Assembly: GCA_027484985.1 (NCBI GenBank)
Contig: JAIXRW010000025.1
Location: 1 to 64,000, forward strand
Source of the DNA: Rhodobacter sp.
GTDB lineage: Bacteria > Pseudomonadota > Alphaproteobacteria > Rhodobacterales > Rhodobacteraceae
Direction: 5' to 3'
DNA: 64,000 bases
The position numbers and the translations under genes were made by a program. The notes below the pieces were generated by a model that worked only from the letters and a program-made list of their open reading frames with translations, had not been told where the DNA came from and ran no database searches. Positions 48,161 through 57,119 of this stretch are shown here, one piece after another (the first letter of the stretch is position 1; each line of letters opens with the position of its first letter).

Positions 48161-49957
48161 ATGACAACGCAAGAGAATGACGCAAGTGACAAGCTCGAAC
48201 GGCTGAACGCCAACCTTGCGAAAGTAGAAGCCCTGACCGAAAGGCTTGTCGCGGCCCTGTCGCGCAAAAAGGCGCATGACGCCGCGCTCAACGGTCCGTC
48301 AAGCGATGTCTATGTCAAGGCCGCCGCCGCCTATCTGGCCGAGATGATGCAGAACCCCGCCAAGATACTGGAGCATCAGGTCGGCTACTGGAGCAAAAGC
48401 CTGCGCCACTATGTCGAGGCGCAAAAGGCGCTCGCCAGCGGAGAGTTGAAGGCGCCCGAAGATGCAACCCCCAAGGACCGCCGCTTTGCCAACCCGCTGT
48501 GGGAAACCCATCCCTTCTTCAACTTCGTCAAACAGCAATACCTGATCAATGCCGAAGCGATCACCACCGCGCTGGCCGATGTCGAAACGCTCGACCCGGC
48601 CGACCGCAAGCGGGTGGAATATTTCACCAAACAGATCGTCGATATGTTCGCGCCAACGAATTTTCTGGCCACCAACCCCGATGCGCTGGAACGCGCCGTG
48701 GCGACCGATGGCGCCAGCCTTGTGCAGGGGCTGGAAAACCTTGTGCATGACATCGAGGCCAATTCGGGCGAATTGCTGGTCACGCTGGCCGACAAAGAGG
48801 CCTTCCACATCGGCCAGAACATCGCCACCACGCCCGGATCGGTGGTGTATCGCAACCGTATGTTCGAACTGATCCAGTATGCGCCGACCACCGAAACCGT
48901 GCACCAGACGCCCTTGCTGATCTTTCCACCATGGATCAACAAATTCTACATCCTTGACATGAAGCCCGCCAATTCGCTGGTGAAATGGATCGTCGATCAA
49001 GGGTTTACGCTGTTCGTGGTGTCTTGGGTCAACCCCGATGCCAGCTACAGCGATGTGGGAATGGACGACTATATCCGCGACGGTTTCCTGCGCGCCATGG
49101 CCGAGACGCGGCGCATCACGGGTGAAAAGCAGATCAATGCCGTGGGTTACTGCATCGCGGGAACCACGCTGTCCCTGACCTTGGCGCATCTGGCACAGGC
49201 GGGCGACCCGTCGGTCAGATCGGCCACCCTGTTCACCACGCTGACCGATTTTTCCGATCCGGGCGAGGTGGGGGTGTTCCTGAACGACGATTTCGTGGAC
49301 GGGATCGAACGCCAGTCGCGGCAGGATGGCATCCTGTCGAAATTGTTTATGAGCCGGACCTTCAGCTATCTGCGATCGAACGACCTGATCTATCAGCCCG
49401 CGATCAAAAGCTACATGCTGGGCGAGGCGCCGCCCGCATTTGACCTGCTCTACTGGAACGGCGACGGCACGAACCTGCCCTGCAAGATGGCCGTGGAATA
49501 TCTGCGCGGCCTCTGCCAGCGCGACGAATTCGCGCAAGCCGGGTTCACCGTGTTCGGCAACCGCGTGAAACTGTCAGACATCACGCTGCCCCTGTGCGCC
49601 ATCGCCTGCGAGACGGACCACATCGCCCATTGGCGCGGCAGTTTCAACGGCGTGGCGCAGATGGGGTCACAGGACAAGACCTTCATCCTGTCGGAAAGCG
49701 GCCATATCGCGGGCATCATCAACCCGCCGTCCAAGGGCAAATACGGCCACTACACCGGCACCACCGCCATCACCGGCGCCCCCGAGGACTGGAAGGCCGC
49801 CGCGACCTTCCACCAGGGGAGTTGGTGGCCACGCTGGCGCGACTGGCTGGCGGAACGCTCGGGCAAGCAGGTCAAGGCGCGGGTGCCGGGCGATTCGGGG
49901 GGCGAAATCCTTGCGCCCGCGCCGGGCACCTATGTGACGGCGGTGCCCGCCGCCTGA
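48161..49957 (+). CDS. phaC: Class I polyhydroxyalkanoate synthase PhaC
   Basis: PhaC polymerises hydroxyacyl-CoA into storage polyester. The 598-residue protein has the class I N-terminal domain (RFANPLWETHPFFNFVKQQY), LLIFPPWINKFYILD, and the lipase-like box GYCIAGTTL with catalytic Cys331, followed by the Asp in CETDHIAHW and the His in LSESGHIAG. Length and motifs are normal. It is followed by phaP and phaR on the same strand, with an imperfect CTGC-N4-GC element upstream (48128-48137). Confidence 0.97.
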   Translation: MTTQENDASDKLERLNANLAKVEALTERLVAALSRKKAHDAALNGPSSDVYVKAAAAYLAEMMQNPAKILEHQVGYWSKSLRHYVEAQKALASGELKAPEDATPKDRRFANPLWETHPFFNFVKQQYLINAEAITTALADVETLDPADRKRVEYFTKQIVDMFAPTNFLATNPDALERAVATDGASLVQGLENLVHDIEANSGELLVTLADKEAFHIGQNIATTPGSVVYRNRMFELIQYAPTTETVHQTPLLIFPPWINKFYILDMKPANSLVKWIVDQGFTLFVVSWVNPDASYSDVGMDDYIRDGFLRAMAETRRITGEKQINAVGYCIAGTTLSLTLAHLAQAGDPSVRSATLFTTLTDFSDPGEVGVFLNDDFVDGIERQSRQDGILSKLFMSRTFSYLRSNDLIYQPAIKSYMLGEAPPAFDLLYWNGDGTNLPCKMAVEYLRGLCQRDEFAQAGFTVFGNRVKLSDITLPLCAIACETDHIAHWRGSFNGVAQMGSQDKTFILSESGHIAGIINPPSKGKYGHYTGTTAITGAPEDWKAAATFHQGSWWPRWRDWLAERSGKQVKARVPGDSGGEILAPAPGTYVTAVPAA

Positions 49958-50016
49958 CAAGTGGTTGAATTTGCCACCGACTTTCCGGCACGGCACAGGC
50001 GGCTCCGGGCTTTATG

Positions 50017-50053
50017 CTGCAATGCAGAAAAATCTTGCAATGCTGCGGTGCAG
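50017..50053. promoter_or_regulatory. Two PhaR operator sites upstream of phaP
   Basis: CTGCAATGCAG (50017-50027) and CTGCGGTGCAG (50043-50053) both fit CTGC-N3-GCAG, the element described for PhaR of Paracoccus/Rhodobacter. They are 26 bases apart, in the expected promoter region of the phasin gene. Confidence 0.75.
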
Positions 50054-50115
50054 CATCTATATCTTCTTCAAGGAACCGCACCCCCGGGCACCGCCCGACA
50101 GCCAGGAGCAAGACC

Positions 50116-50556
50116 ATGAACAAAGCGACCGATTTCACCAAAGTCATGCAGGATATGATGGCCTCGTTCCCGGTGGACCAGTCCGCCTTCCAGAACGCGT
50201 TCAAGACCCAGGCCGCCATGGCCGAGAAACTGTCGAAAGTCGCGCTGGAAGCGGCCGAGAAATCGACCGAGATCACCTCGAAATGGGCCAAGGACACCAT
50301 CGCCAAGCTGGCCGATGTGTCGAAAGCCAAGACCGAAGTGACCGATTACACCAAATCGGCCACCGATTTCGCCTCGGCCGCTGCTGAAATGGCTGCCGAA
50401 AACCTGGCCGCCTTCGCGGAAGTCGCCAAGAAAGTGCAGATGGAAACCGTCGAACTGGTTCTGGCCGCTGGCAAGGACATCTCGGACGACGCCACCGCCG
50501 CCGTCAAAAAGGCGACCGATGCCGCCCCGAAAAAGGCCGCCGCGGCTGCCAAGTAA
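50116..50556 (+). CDS. phaP: Phasin (PHA granule-associated protein)
   Basis: Phasins coat polyester granules. The 146-residue protein is all-helical and Ala/Lys-rich, with the phasin-2-like pattern MNKATDFTKVMQDMMASFPV, repeated AAEKSTEITSKWAKDTIAKL helices and a Lys/Ala-rich tail (DAAPKKAAAAAK). The start lies seven bases after AGGAG. Its promoter carries two PhaR sites, so it is probably repressed until granules titrate PhaR. A strong terminator follows. Confidence 0.92.
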   Translation: MNKATDFTKVMQDMMASFPVDQSAFQNAFKTQAAMAEKLSKVALEAAEKSTEITSKWAKDTIAKLADVSKAKTEVTDYTKSATDFASAAAEMAAENLAAFAEVAKKVQMETVELVLAAGKDISDDATAAVKKATDAAPKKAAAAAK

Positions 50557-50597
50557 GATACCGCCCCCCAGCCTCCTCCCGGCTGCAAGGGCGTTTC

Positions 50598-50627
50598 GGG
50601 CGGGCCATGTGCCCGCCCTTTCTTTTT
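50598..50627 (+). terminator. Intrinsic terminator of phaP
   Basis: GGGCGGGC (50598-50605) pairs with GCCCGCCC (50611-50618) around a five-base loop, followed by TTTCTTTTT. Confidence 0.9.
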
Positions 50628-50650
50628 GAAAATCCCTGCCCTAATCTTCT

Positions 50651-50661
50651 CTGCAATGCAG
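50651..50661. promoter_or_regulatory. PhaR operator site upstream of phaR
   Basis: CTGCAATGCAG, identical to the first site upstream of phaP, lies 40 bases before the phaR start. It implies autorepression. Confidence 0.75.
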
Positions 50662-50701
50662 CCATTGCGACTGCGAAAGAAAGCCGGGGAGGGCTGGGCC
50701 G

Positions 50702-51262
50702 ATGGCCGATACGACAAAGCCGCTGCTGATCAAGCGCTATGCTAGCCGTCGCCTCTACAACACCGAAACATCCGATTACGTCACGCTGGAAGACATCGCC
50801 GGTTTCATCCGCGCCGGACGCGAGGTGCAGATCGTCGATCTCAAATCCGGCGATGACCTGACGCGGCAATATCTGTTGCAGATCGTGGCCGAACACGAAT
50901 CCAAGGGCGAAAATGTGCTGCCCATCGGCGTGCTGACCGATCTTGTCCGGTCCTACACCACCGAAATGCAATCGGTCGTGCCGCAATTCCTTGCCGCCAG
51001 CTTCGAAATGCTGCGCGAGGGGCAATCGAAGATGCTGGAAAACCTTTCCACCATCCCCAACCCGATGGCCGCCATGCCGGGGTTCGAGGCGATGCGCCAG
51101 CAGCAGGAAGTGTTCATGAAGGCCTTCATGGGCGGTCTGCCCGGCTGGGGCGGGTCAGGCCCCGCGCGCGAAGAACCGGCGCCCGCAGCCCCTGACGGGG
51201 ACGAACTGGCCCAGATCAAGCGCCAGCTGGCCGAATTGCAGAAAAAGCTGTCCAAGCTTTAA
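50702..51262 (+). CDS. phaR: Polyhydroxyalkanoate synthesis repressor PhaR
   Basis: PhaR binds CTGC-N3/4-GCAG operators and is released by PHA granules. The 186-residue protein has the family DNA-binding N-terminus LLIKRYASRRLYNTETSDYV with TLEDIAGFIRAGREVQIVD, then the PHB-accumulation domain (DLTRQYLLQIVAEHESKG) and a helical C-terminus. The start follows GGGGAGGG. Its own promoter and that of phaP carry matching sites. Confidence 0.96.
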   Translation: MADTTKPLLIKRYASRRLYNTETSDYVTLEDIAGFIRAGREVQIVDLKSGDDLTRQYLLQIVAEHESKGENVLPIGVLTDLVRSYTTEMQSVVPQFLAASFEMLREGQSKMLENLSTIPNPMAAMPGFEAMRQQQEVFMKAFMGGLPGWGGSGPAREEPAPAAPDGDELAQIKRQLAELQKKLSKL

Positions 51263-51273
51263 TCGGGGGCCCG

Positions 51274-52230
51274 GTGTCTGACAGTCAGGGTCGCGTCACC
51301 CTTTGGGGGATTGAGGTTTTCCTTGCCGCGGCCGAGGAAGGCGCGATTTCCGCTGCGGCGCGGCGGCTGGGCGTCAGCCCTTCGGCGGTCAGCCAGCAGC
51401 TTACCTCGCTCGAGGCGGCGCTGGGGGCGATCCTGCTTGATCGCGGGGCGCGCCCGATTGCCGTCACACCCGCCGGCGCGATGTTTCGCCGCCACGCCCA
51501 GACCATCCTGAACGCCGAGGCCGAGGCCCGCGCCGACCTTGCCATGGCCGACCTATCAGGCCTGACCACCCTGCGCCTTGGCATGATCGAGGATTTTGAT
51601 GCCGAGGTGACGCCCCGCCTGCTGGCCGATCTTGCCGTTTCGCTGCGGGGATGCCGCTTCCTGCTGGAAAGCGGCGCCAGTCACCGGCTGGTCGAACAGC
51701 TGGAAAGCCGCGCGCTCGATGTCGTGGTGGCGGCCGATAGCGGCTTCGAGGCGGGCGAAACCGGCTGGCGCGAGGTGCATCCCCTGATGTGCGAACCCTT
51801 CGTGGTCATTGCGCCAAAAGGGGCCAAGGCCGAAGGATTGCCCTTCATCCAATATACCGCGCGGCACCTGATGGGGCGGCAGATCGCGGCGCATCTGGCC
51901 CGCACCGGCCAACGCTTTGCCACCCGGTTCGAGCTTGACAGCTATAACGCCATCCTTGCCATGGTCGCGGCCGGGGCGGGCTGGACGATCCTGACCCCGC
52001 TTGCCCTGCATCATGCGGCGCGGTTCCGCGGCGCGGTCGAGGTGCGGCCCCTGGCCGGCGAACCCTTTGATCGCACCCTTTCGCTCTCGGCGCGGGCGGG
52101 GGTGTTGCGCGACATTCCGGCCCAGATCGCGGGCGCGCTGAAGGCACAAGTTCAGGCACAGGTCATCGCACCGGCCCTGAAGCAATGGCCGTGGCTGGCC
52201 CCCGCCTTGCGCGTCAGTGGCGAATTTTGA
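51274..52230 (+). CDS. LysR-family transcriptional regulator
   Basis: The 318-residue protein has an N-terminal winged HTH (LWGIEVFLAAAEEGAISAAA then RRLGVSPSAVSQQLTSLEAA, about 9-50) and a substrate-binding domain with LRLGMIEDFDAEVTPRLLAD. It starts with GTG twelve bases after the phaR stop and may be co-transcribed with phaR, although the ligand and targets are unknown. The gene ends beside a palindrome-containing intergenic stretch shared with the converging aminotransferase gene. Confidence 0.92.
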   Translation: MSDSQGRVTLWGIEVFLAAAEEGAISAAARRLGVSPSAVSQQLTSLEAALGAILLDRGARPIAVTPAGAMFRRHAQTILNAEAEARADLAMADLSGLTTLRLGMIEDFDAEVTPRLLADLAVSLRGCRFLLESGASHRLVEQLESRALDVVVAADSGFEAGETGWREVHPLMCEPFVVIAPKGAKAEGLPFIQYTARHLMGRQIAAHLARTGQRFATRFELDSYNAILAMVAAGAGWTILTPLALHHAARFRGAVEVRPLAGEPFDRTLSLSARAGVLRDIPAQIAGALKAQVQAQVIAPALKQWPWLAPALRVSGEF

Positions 52231-52304
52231 CACGACAGCCGCGCAAATCCTGACGCAAGGCTTCGCTCCGGCCGTCCCGCACCATCGCTGCGGTTTCAGC
52301 AGGC

Positions 52305-52353
52305 GCAAATTCCTGCATCAGGAATTTGCTAAAATTCTGCGCCAGAATTTTAG
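52305..52353. repeat. Two palindromes of the TG-NNN-CA family at a convergent gene end
   Basis: The palindromes 52305-52329 (arms GCAAATTCCTG around CAT) and 52329-52353 (arms CTAAAATTCTG around CGC) touch each other. Both have the TG-NNN-CA centre. The second covers the stop codon of the aminotransferase gene. A degraded relative (AATCCTGACGCAAGG) stands at 52246-52260. Confidence 0.82.
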
Positions 52354-53549
52354 CCCTTCACCCGCTTGGCCGCCCCCGTCAACGCGGTCGCGATGTAATC
52401 CAGCTCGGGCATGGTCAGACGGGCCGGAAGCCGCACATCGCAGGCCCGCATCAGCATGGCGCGAGTCTGGGGCAATTCCGGCAGGTCGGTCAGGAACTGC
52501 CAGTTCCAGAAGGCGCGGGCATTGTTTTCCGACAGGCCGAACACCTGAACCGTCACGCCCTTGGCCTTGGCATCGGCCTGAAAGGCCAGCGCCTCGGCAT
52601 CGGTCCAGCCGCCCGTCAGGTTGAACTGGATCGAGTCGGGCGCGCGTTCCTCTTTCGGCAGGGCGGGCGGAACGGACAGCCACGCGCTTTGGTTCAGGCG
52701 GTCGGCCACCCAGTCATGGTTGGCGCGGCCTTGCGCCACGCGGCTTGCGATTTCGGGCAGTTGCGGGCGGATCACCGCGGCCGACAGGTTCTGCATGCGC
52801 AGATTGTAAAGCGGCAGCTTGTTCTGCCAGTGGCCAAAGCTGTTCTGCAAACCGGGATGCTTTTTCCAGTTCGCCTCATAGGCGCCCGACATGATCACCG
52901 CGCGGGCGGCGATTTCGGGGTCATCCGTTACCATGATCCCGCCTTCGCCCGCATTGACTAGCTTGTAGGACTGAAAGCTGAAACAGCCCACCTTGCCCAT
53001 AGTCCCGATATTGCGCCCGCCCCAGACCGTGCCAAGGCTATGCGCCGCATCCTCGACAACCGGAATACCGCGCGCATCGCACAGCGCCATGATGGCGTCC
53101 ATGTCACTGGTATGGCCGCGCATATGGCTGATAAGAACGGCATCGGCCCCGTCCAGCTTGGCCTCGAAATCGGCCATGTCCACGCGGTAATTGTCGCCCA
53201 CTTCCACCAGAACCGGCGTGCAATCGGCATGCACCACGGCCGACGGAACGGCGGCAAAGGTAAAGGCCGGGATCAGCACCTTGGCCCCGCGCGGCAGGTC
53301 CAGCGCCTTGAGCGACAGGAACAGCGCCGCCGAACAGGACGAAACCGCCAGCGCGTAACGCGACCCCAGAAGGGCTGCAAATTCCGCTTCCAGCAGGGCG
53401 ACGGGGGCGCCTTCGGGGGCGGTGTAACGGAACAGATCGCCCGTTTTCAACAGGCGGTCAATCTCGGCCCGCGCGGCTTCGGGGATGGGATCGGCGTCAT
53501 AGACATTTGGGGCTGTGACCTGTCCGAGTGCCTGTCCGTCCGGTGCCAT
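52350..53549 (-). CDS. DegT/DnrJ/EryC1/StrS-family aminotransferase
   Basis: The 399-residue PLP enzyme has the family features: RYTAPEGAPVALLEAEFAAL, SSCSAALFLSLKALDLPRGA, the VLIPAFTFAAVPSAVVHADC segment, the cofactor-binding VVEDAAHSLGT and the Schiff-base Lys196 in SFQSYKLVNAGEGGIM. Such enzymes usually act on nucleotide-activated keto-sugars, but no sugar-pathway gene is visible nearby, so the substrate is open. It converges with the LysR gene. Confidence 0.92.
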   Translation of the reverse strand: MAPDGQALGQVTAPNVYDADPIPEAARAEIDRLLKTGDLFRYTAPEGAPVALLEAEFAALLGSRYALAVSSCSAALFLSLKALDLPRGAKVLIPAFTFAAVPSAVVHADCTPVLVEVGDNYRVDMADFEAKLDGADAVLISHMRGHTSDMDAIMALCDARGIPVVEDAAHSLGTVWGGRNIGTMGKVGCFSFQSYKLVNAGEGGIMVTDDPEIAARAVIMSGAYEANWKKHPGLQNSFGHWQNKLPLYNLRMQNLSAAVIRPQLPEIASRVAQGRANHDWVADRLNQSAWLSVPPALPKEERAPDSIQFNLTGGWTDAEALAFQADAKAKGVTVQVFGLSENNARAFWNWQFLTDLPELPQTRAMLMRACDVRLPARLTMPELDYIATALTGAAKRVKG

Positions 53550-53644
53550 GCGTGAAGCTTTCCTTAAACTGCTATTGCGGAAAGCTGTAAGCCCTCGGGC
53601 GCCAAAATTCCAGCGACATATTCATGACAGTCGCGGGCTTCCGC

Positions 53645-54946
53645 CTACAGGCCCAGCCGGTCGCGCAGCGAATACCATGTCATCGCCAGCACCAGCAGCG
53701 GCCAGCGCAGGCCCGCCCCGCCCGGAAAGCGCGGCGTGGGCAGGCTGGCCATCAGGTCGAAGCGTTCGGCCTGTCCGGCCACCGCCTCGGCCAGAACACG
53801 GCCGGCCAGCGTGGCCAGCGCCACCCCATGCCCCGAATAGCCCGAGGCCGAAAGCACATTGGGTGCCACCCGCAGGAAGCAGGGATTGCGCGTCATCGTG
53901 ATGGCCAGCGTTCCGCCCCATGCGTAATCGATGCGGGCATCGGCAAGGGCGGGGTAGATTTCCAGCAGGGCAGGGCGCACGGTCCGGATGATGTCGGGAA
54001 AGCGCCAGCCATAGCTTTCGCCGCCCCCGAAAAGCAGGCGGTTGTCATCCGACAGGCGCCAGTAATTCACCACGAAACGGCTGTCGGCCACGGCCACGGG
54101 TTCGGTCAGCACCTTGACCGCACCTGCGCCCAAGGGTTCGGTCGCCAGAATGAAATTGTTGATCGGCATCACCCGTGCTGCGACCTGCGGTTCAAGCCCG
54201 CCCAGATAGCCGTTGGCGGCCAGGATCACATGGTCCGCGGTGACTTGCCCTTGGGCGGTGCGGATCGTGGCCTTGGCGCCCGGGGTGATCGCTGTCACTT
54301 CGGACATCTCGTGCACCACCGCTCCGGCCCGAAGGGCGGCCTGCGCCAGACCGATGGCATAGTTCAGTGGATGCACATGGCCCGCGCCATGGTCGATGGC
54401 GCCGCCCTTGAACACGCCCGACGGGATCAGGGCGGCCATGGCATCGCGCGACAGCGGCTCGATCCGGTCATAGCCGTAATCGCGGCGCAGGCGGTCGGCA
54501 TAGGCCTGCGTCTGCATCACCTGTGCATCGCTCCAACATGCCTGCGCCACGCCGGGGCGAAAGGTGACGGGCATGGCATGTTCGTCAATCAGCGCGCGCA
54601 CCATGCCCTTGGCTTCTTCCGCCAAGTCCCACAACCGCCGCGCATTTTCGCGCCCGACCACCCGTTCCAGATCATCCTGATCGTTGCGCTGGCCGCTGCC
54701 CACCTGCCCGCCGTTCCGCCCCGAAGCGCCGAAACCCACCCGATGCGCTTCCAGCACCACCACCGAATACCCCCGCCGCGCCAGATGCAGCGCCGCCGAC
54801 AGGCCCGTGTAACCGGCCCCGACGATGCACACATCCGCCCGCACCGCCCCGGTCAGCGGAAGCAGGGGGGCAAATGCAGTGCGGGTGGCGGCGTAATAGG
54901 ACGGCGGATATTCGCCCCGCCGGTCATTGGCATGCAAAAGGTTCAT
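53645..54946 (-). CDS. PuuB-like FAD-dependent oxidoreductase
   Basis: The 433-residue protein is a DAO-family flavoenzyme with the FAD site VCIVGAGYTGLSAALHLARR (39-58), VVVLEAHRVGFGASGRNGGQ and the C-terminal LSASGYSGHGVALATLAGRV. Its ATG overlaps the stop of a gamma-glutamylputrescine-synthetase-like gene, so gamma-glutamylputrescine oxidase (PuuB-type) is the best guess. Other DadA/OrdL-like substrates remain possible. The start at 54946 is set by that overlap. Confidence 0.88.
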   Translation of the reverse strand: MNLLHANDRRGEYPPSYYAATRTAFAPLLPLTGAVRADVCIVGAGYTGLSAALHLARRGYSVVVLEAHRVGFGASGRNGGQVGSGQRNDQDDLERVVGRENARRLWDLAEEAKGMVRALIDEHAMPVTFRPGVAQACWSDAQVMQTQAYADRLRRDYGYDRIEPLSRDAMAALIPSGVFKGGAIDHGAGHVHPLNYAIGLAQAALRAGAVVHEMSEVTAITPGAKATIRTAQGQVTADHVILAANGYLGGLEPQVAARVMPINNFILATEPLGAGAVKVLTEPVAVADSRFVVNYWRLSDDNRLLFGGGESYGWRFPDIIRTVRPALLEIYPALADARIDYAWGGTLAITMTRNPCFLRVAPNVLSASGYSGHGVALATLAGRVLAEAVAGQAERFDLMASLPTPRFPGGAGLRWPLLVLAMTWYSLRDRLGL

Positions 54947-56298
54947 ACGTTCAGCAGCAGATGCTCGCGCTCCCACGGGCTGATGACCTGAAGGAACTCT
55001 TTGTATTCATTGCGCTTTACGCTGGTGTACACATTGCAGAACTCGACCCCCCGCACCTCGCGCAGGGCGCTGTCCTCTTCCAGAAGGTCCAGTGCATCGC
55101 CAAGGTTATAGGGCAGGTCGGTTTCGTTCATATAGGCGTCACCCGTGCATTCCGGCTTGGGCATTCTTTGGGATTTGAGCCCGAGATACCCGCAGGCAAG
55201 GCTGGCCGCGATACCGAGGTAAGGGTTGCAGTCCATCCCCGCCAGACGGTTTTCCAGACGCCGCCCCTCGGGGCTGGAAATCGGCACGCGCAAGCCCGTG
55301 GTGCGGTTGTCACGGCCCCATTCAAGGTTGATGGGGGCGGCGAAATCGGGAACGTAGCGGCGGTAGCTGTTGACATAAGGCGCCAGCAAGGCCACGGCCG
55401 CGGGCAGATGGGCCTGCATCCCCGCAATGAAATGCAGGAAAGCGGGCGTTTCCTCGCCCTTGCGGTCGGAAAAGATGTTCTTGCCGGTCTTGGTATCCAC
55501 CACCGAATGGTGGATATGCATCGCCGACCCCGGTTCCCCCTCGATCGGTTTGGCCATGAAGGTGGCGAAACAGTCATGGCGCAAGGCCGCTTCGCGGATC
55601 AGGCGCTTGAAGAAGAAGATCTCGTCGGCCAAGGCCACGGGGTCGCCATGGGCAAGGTTGATCTCTACCTGTCCCGCGCCGCCCTCTTGCAGGATGCCGT
55701 CGATCTCGAACCCCTGCGCTTCGGCAAAATCGTAAATGTCATCAATGACTTTGCCGTATTCATCGACGGCCGACATGGAATAGGCCTGCTTGCCCGCCGC
55801 CCGCCTGCCCGAACGGCCCATGGGCGGGATGATCGGCATGTTGGGGTCGATGTTGCGTGCGACCAGAAAGAACTCCATCTCGGGGGCGACGATGGGTTGC
55901 CAGCCTTCGGCCTTGTACAAATCGACGATGCGCCGCAGCACGTTGCGCGGGGCGGTGGGCACGGGGTTGCCCTGCTGGTCTTCGGCATCGTGGATGATCT
56001 GCAAGGTGATGTCGGCCGTCCATGGCGCCGCCGTTGCGGTGCTGAAATCGGGGACAAGGATCATGTCGGGTTCGGTGAACGCGCCCGAGGGATTGTCAGC
56101 CCATTCGCCGGTGATGGTTTGCAGAAAGATCGAATTTGGCAGGAAATAGTTGGCCTGCTTAGCGAATTTCGAGGCGGGCATGGCCTTGCCACGGGCGACG
56201 CCCGCGATGTCGCCGATGATACATTCAACCTCGTCCACGCGGCGGCCTGCGATCCAGTCGCGGGCGGCTTCGGGAAGTTTGTCGGTCCAGTTCGACAT
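54943..56298 (-). CDS. Glutamine synthetase-like protein (gamma-glutamylputrescine synthetase type)
   Basis: The 451-residue protein has the glutamine-synthetase catalytic barrel (EMEFFLVARN, QVEINLAHGDPVALADEIFF, FMAKPIEGEPGSAMHIHHSV, NRLAGMDCNPYLGIAASLAC) without the adenylylation loop of GlnA. Its pairing with a PuuB-like oxidase and a class I amidotransferase suggests a PuuA-type enzyme that glutamylates polyamines. The stop overlaps the oxidase start by four bases. A second, related paralogue lies at 57120-58538. Confidence 0.9.
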   Translation of the reverse strand: MSNWTDKLPEAARDWIAGRRVDEVECIIGDIAGVARGKAMPASKFAKQANYFLPNSIFLQTITGEWADNPSGAFTEPDMILVPDFSTATAAPWTADITLQIIHDAEDQQGNPVPTAPRNVLRRIVDLYKAEGWQPIVAPEMEFFLVARNIDPNMPIIPPMGRSGRRAAGKQAYSMSAVDEYGKVIDDIYDFAEAQGFEIDGILQEGGAGQVEINLAHGDPVALADEIFFFKRLIREAALRHDCFATFMAKPIEGEPGSAMHIHHSVVDTKTGKNIFSDRKGEETPAFLHFIAGMQAHLPAAVALLAPYVNSYRRYVPDFAAPINLEWGRDNRTTGLRVPISSPEGRRLENRLAGMDCNPYLGIAASLACGYLGLKSQRMPKPECTGDAYMNETDLPYNLGDALDLLEEDSALREVRGVEFCNVYTSVKRNEYKEFLQVISPWEREHLLLNV

Positions 56299-56337
56299 GG
56301 GTCACACTATCAATGGGTTGCGTTCCACGCGGCCCGT

Positions 56338-57018
56338 TCAGCCGCGCGGTGCCGTGAAAAAGGCGGCAATGCGCGCCGCCATGGTCTTGTCTTGTAGCGG
56401 ATCGGCCAGCCGCGCACTGGCCGATGCCATAAGATCGTCGGGCACGATGCCCTTGCCGCGTGTCTTCATCAGCCCATCGACAAATTCGGGGCGGAATTCG
56501 GGATGGGCCTGTAGTGTCAGGGCGCGGTCGTCGTAAACAAGCGCCGCGTTGGTGCAGAAATCATTGCTGGCAATGACACGCGCGTTGGCGGGTTTTTCGA
56601 CCACCTGATCGCGGTGCCACGCGTTCAGCGTGATCGTCTGGCCGCCAAAATCATAGTCGGTCGGGCCCACGGCCCAGCCTTTTTGATACCGCTCGACCCG
56701 CCCGCCCATGGCTTGCGCCACGATCTGATGACCAAAGCAGATGCCCACCAGCGGCACATGGGCGCCGTAAGCATCGCGGATTAACTGTTCCAGCGGGGCG
56801 ATCCACGGGTGGTCTTCATAAACGCCGTGGCGCGAGCCGGTGATCAGCCAACCTTCGGCGTCGTGGACAGATGCAGGAAATTCACCTTCGACCACACGCC
56901 ATGTGCGGAAAGCAAAGCCATTGCCGTCTAGCAGCCGCGCGAACATGTCGGGGTAATCGCCCATTTCAGGGGCGAGGTTTTCGGGCGCAAGGCCGGTCTG
57001 TAGGATGCCGATCAGCAT
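56338..57018 (-). CDS. Class I glutamine amidotransferase-like protein
   Basis: The 226-residue protein has the Cys-His-Glu triad of class I amidotransferases: Cys94 in LVGICFGHQIVAQAMGG, His172 and Glu174 in QAHPEFRPE. GMP-synthase-like hydrolases of this size are often found with polyamine or amino-acid catabolic genes, where they may remove the gamma-glutamyl group. It lies 39 bases upstream of the glutamine-synthetase-like gene. Confidence 0.9.
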   Translation of the reverse strand: MLIGILQTGLAPENLAPEMGDYPDMFARLLDGNGFAFRTWRVVEGEFPASVHDAEGWLITGSRHGVYEDHPWIAPLEQLIRDAYGAHVPLVGICFGHQIVAQAMGGRVERYQKGWAVGPTDYDFGGQTITLNAWHRDQVVEKPANARVIASNDFCTNAALVYDDRALTLQAHPEFRPEFVDGLMKTRGKGIVPDDLMASASARLADPLQDKTMAARIAAFFTAPRG

Positions 57019-57119
57019 GGATGTGCCTGTCTGCCTGTTACCAAAGCCTAAATCTGGCGCCTGCCTTGGGCAAGGGGGCTGAGGGTGCGAAACCCCCAGC
57101 CCGTCTGCGTCTGGCGCAC

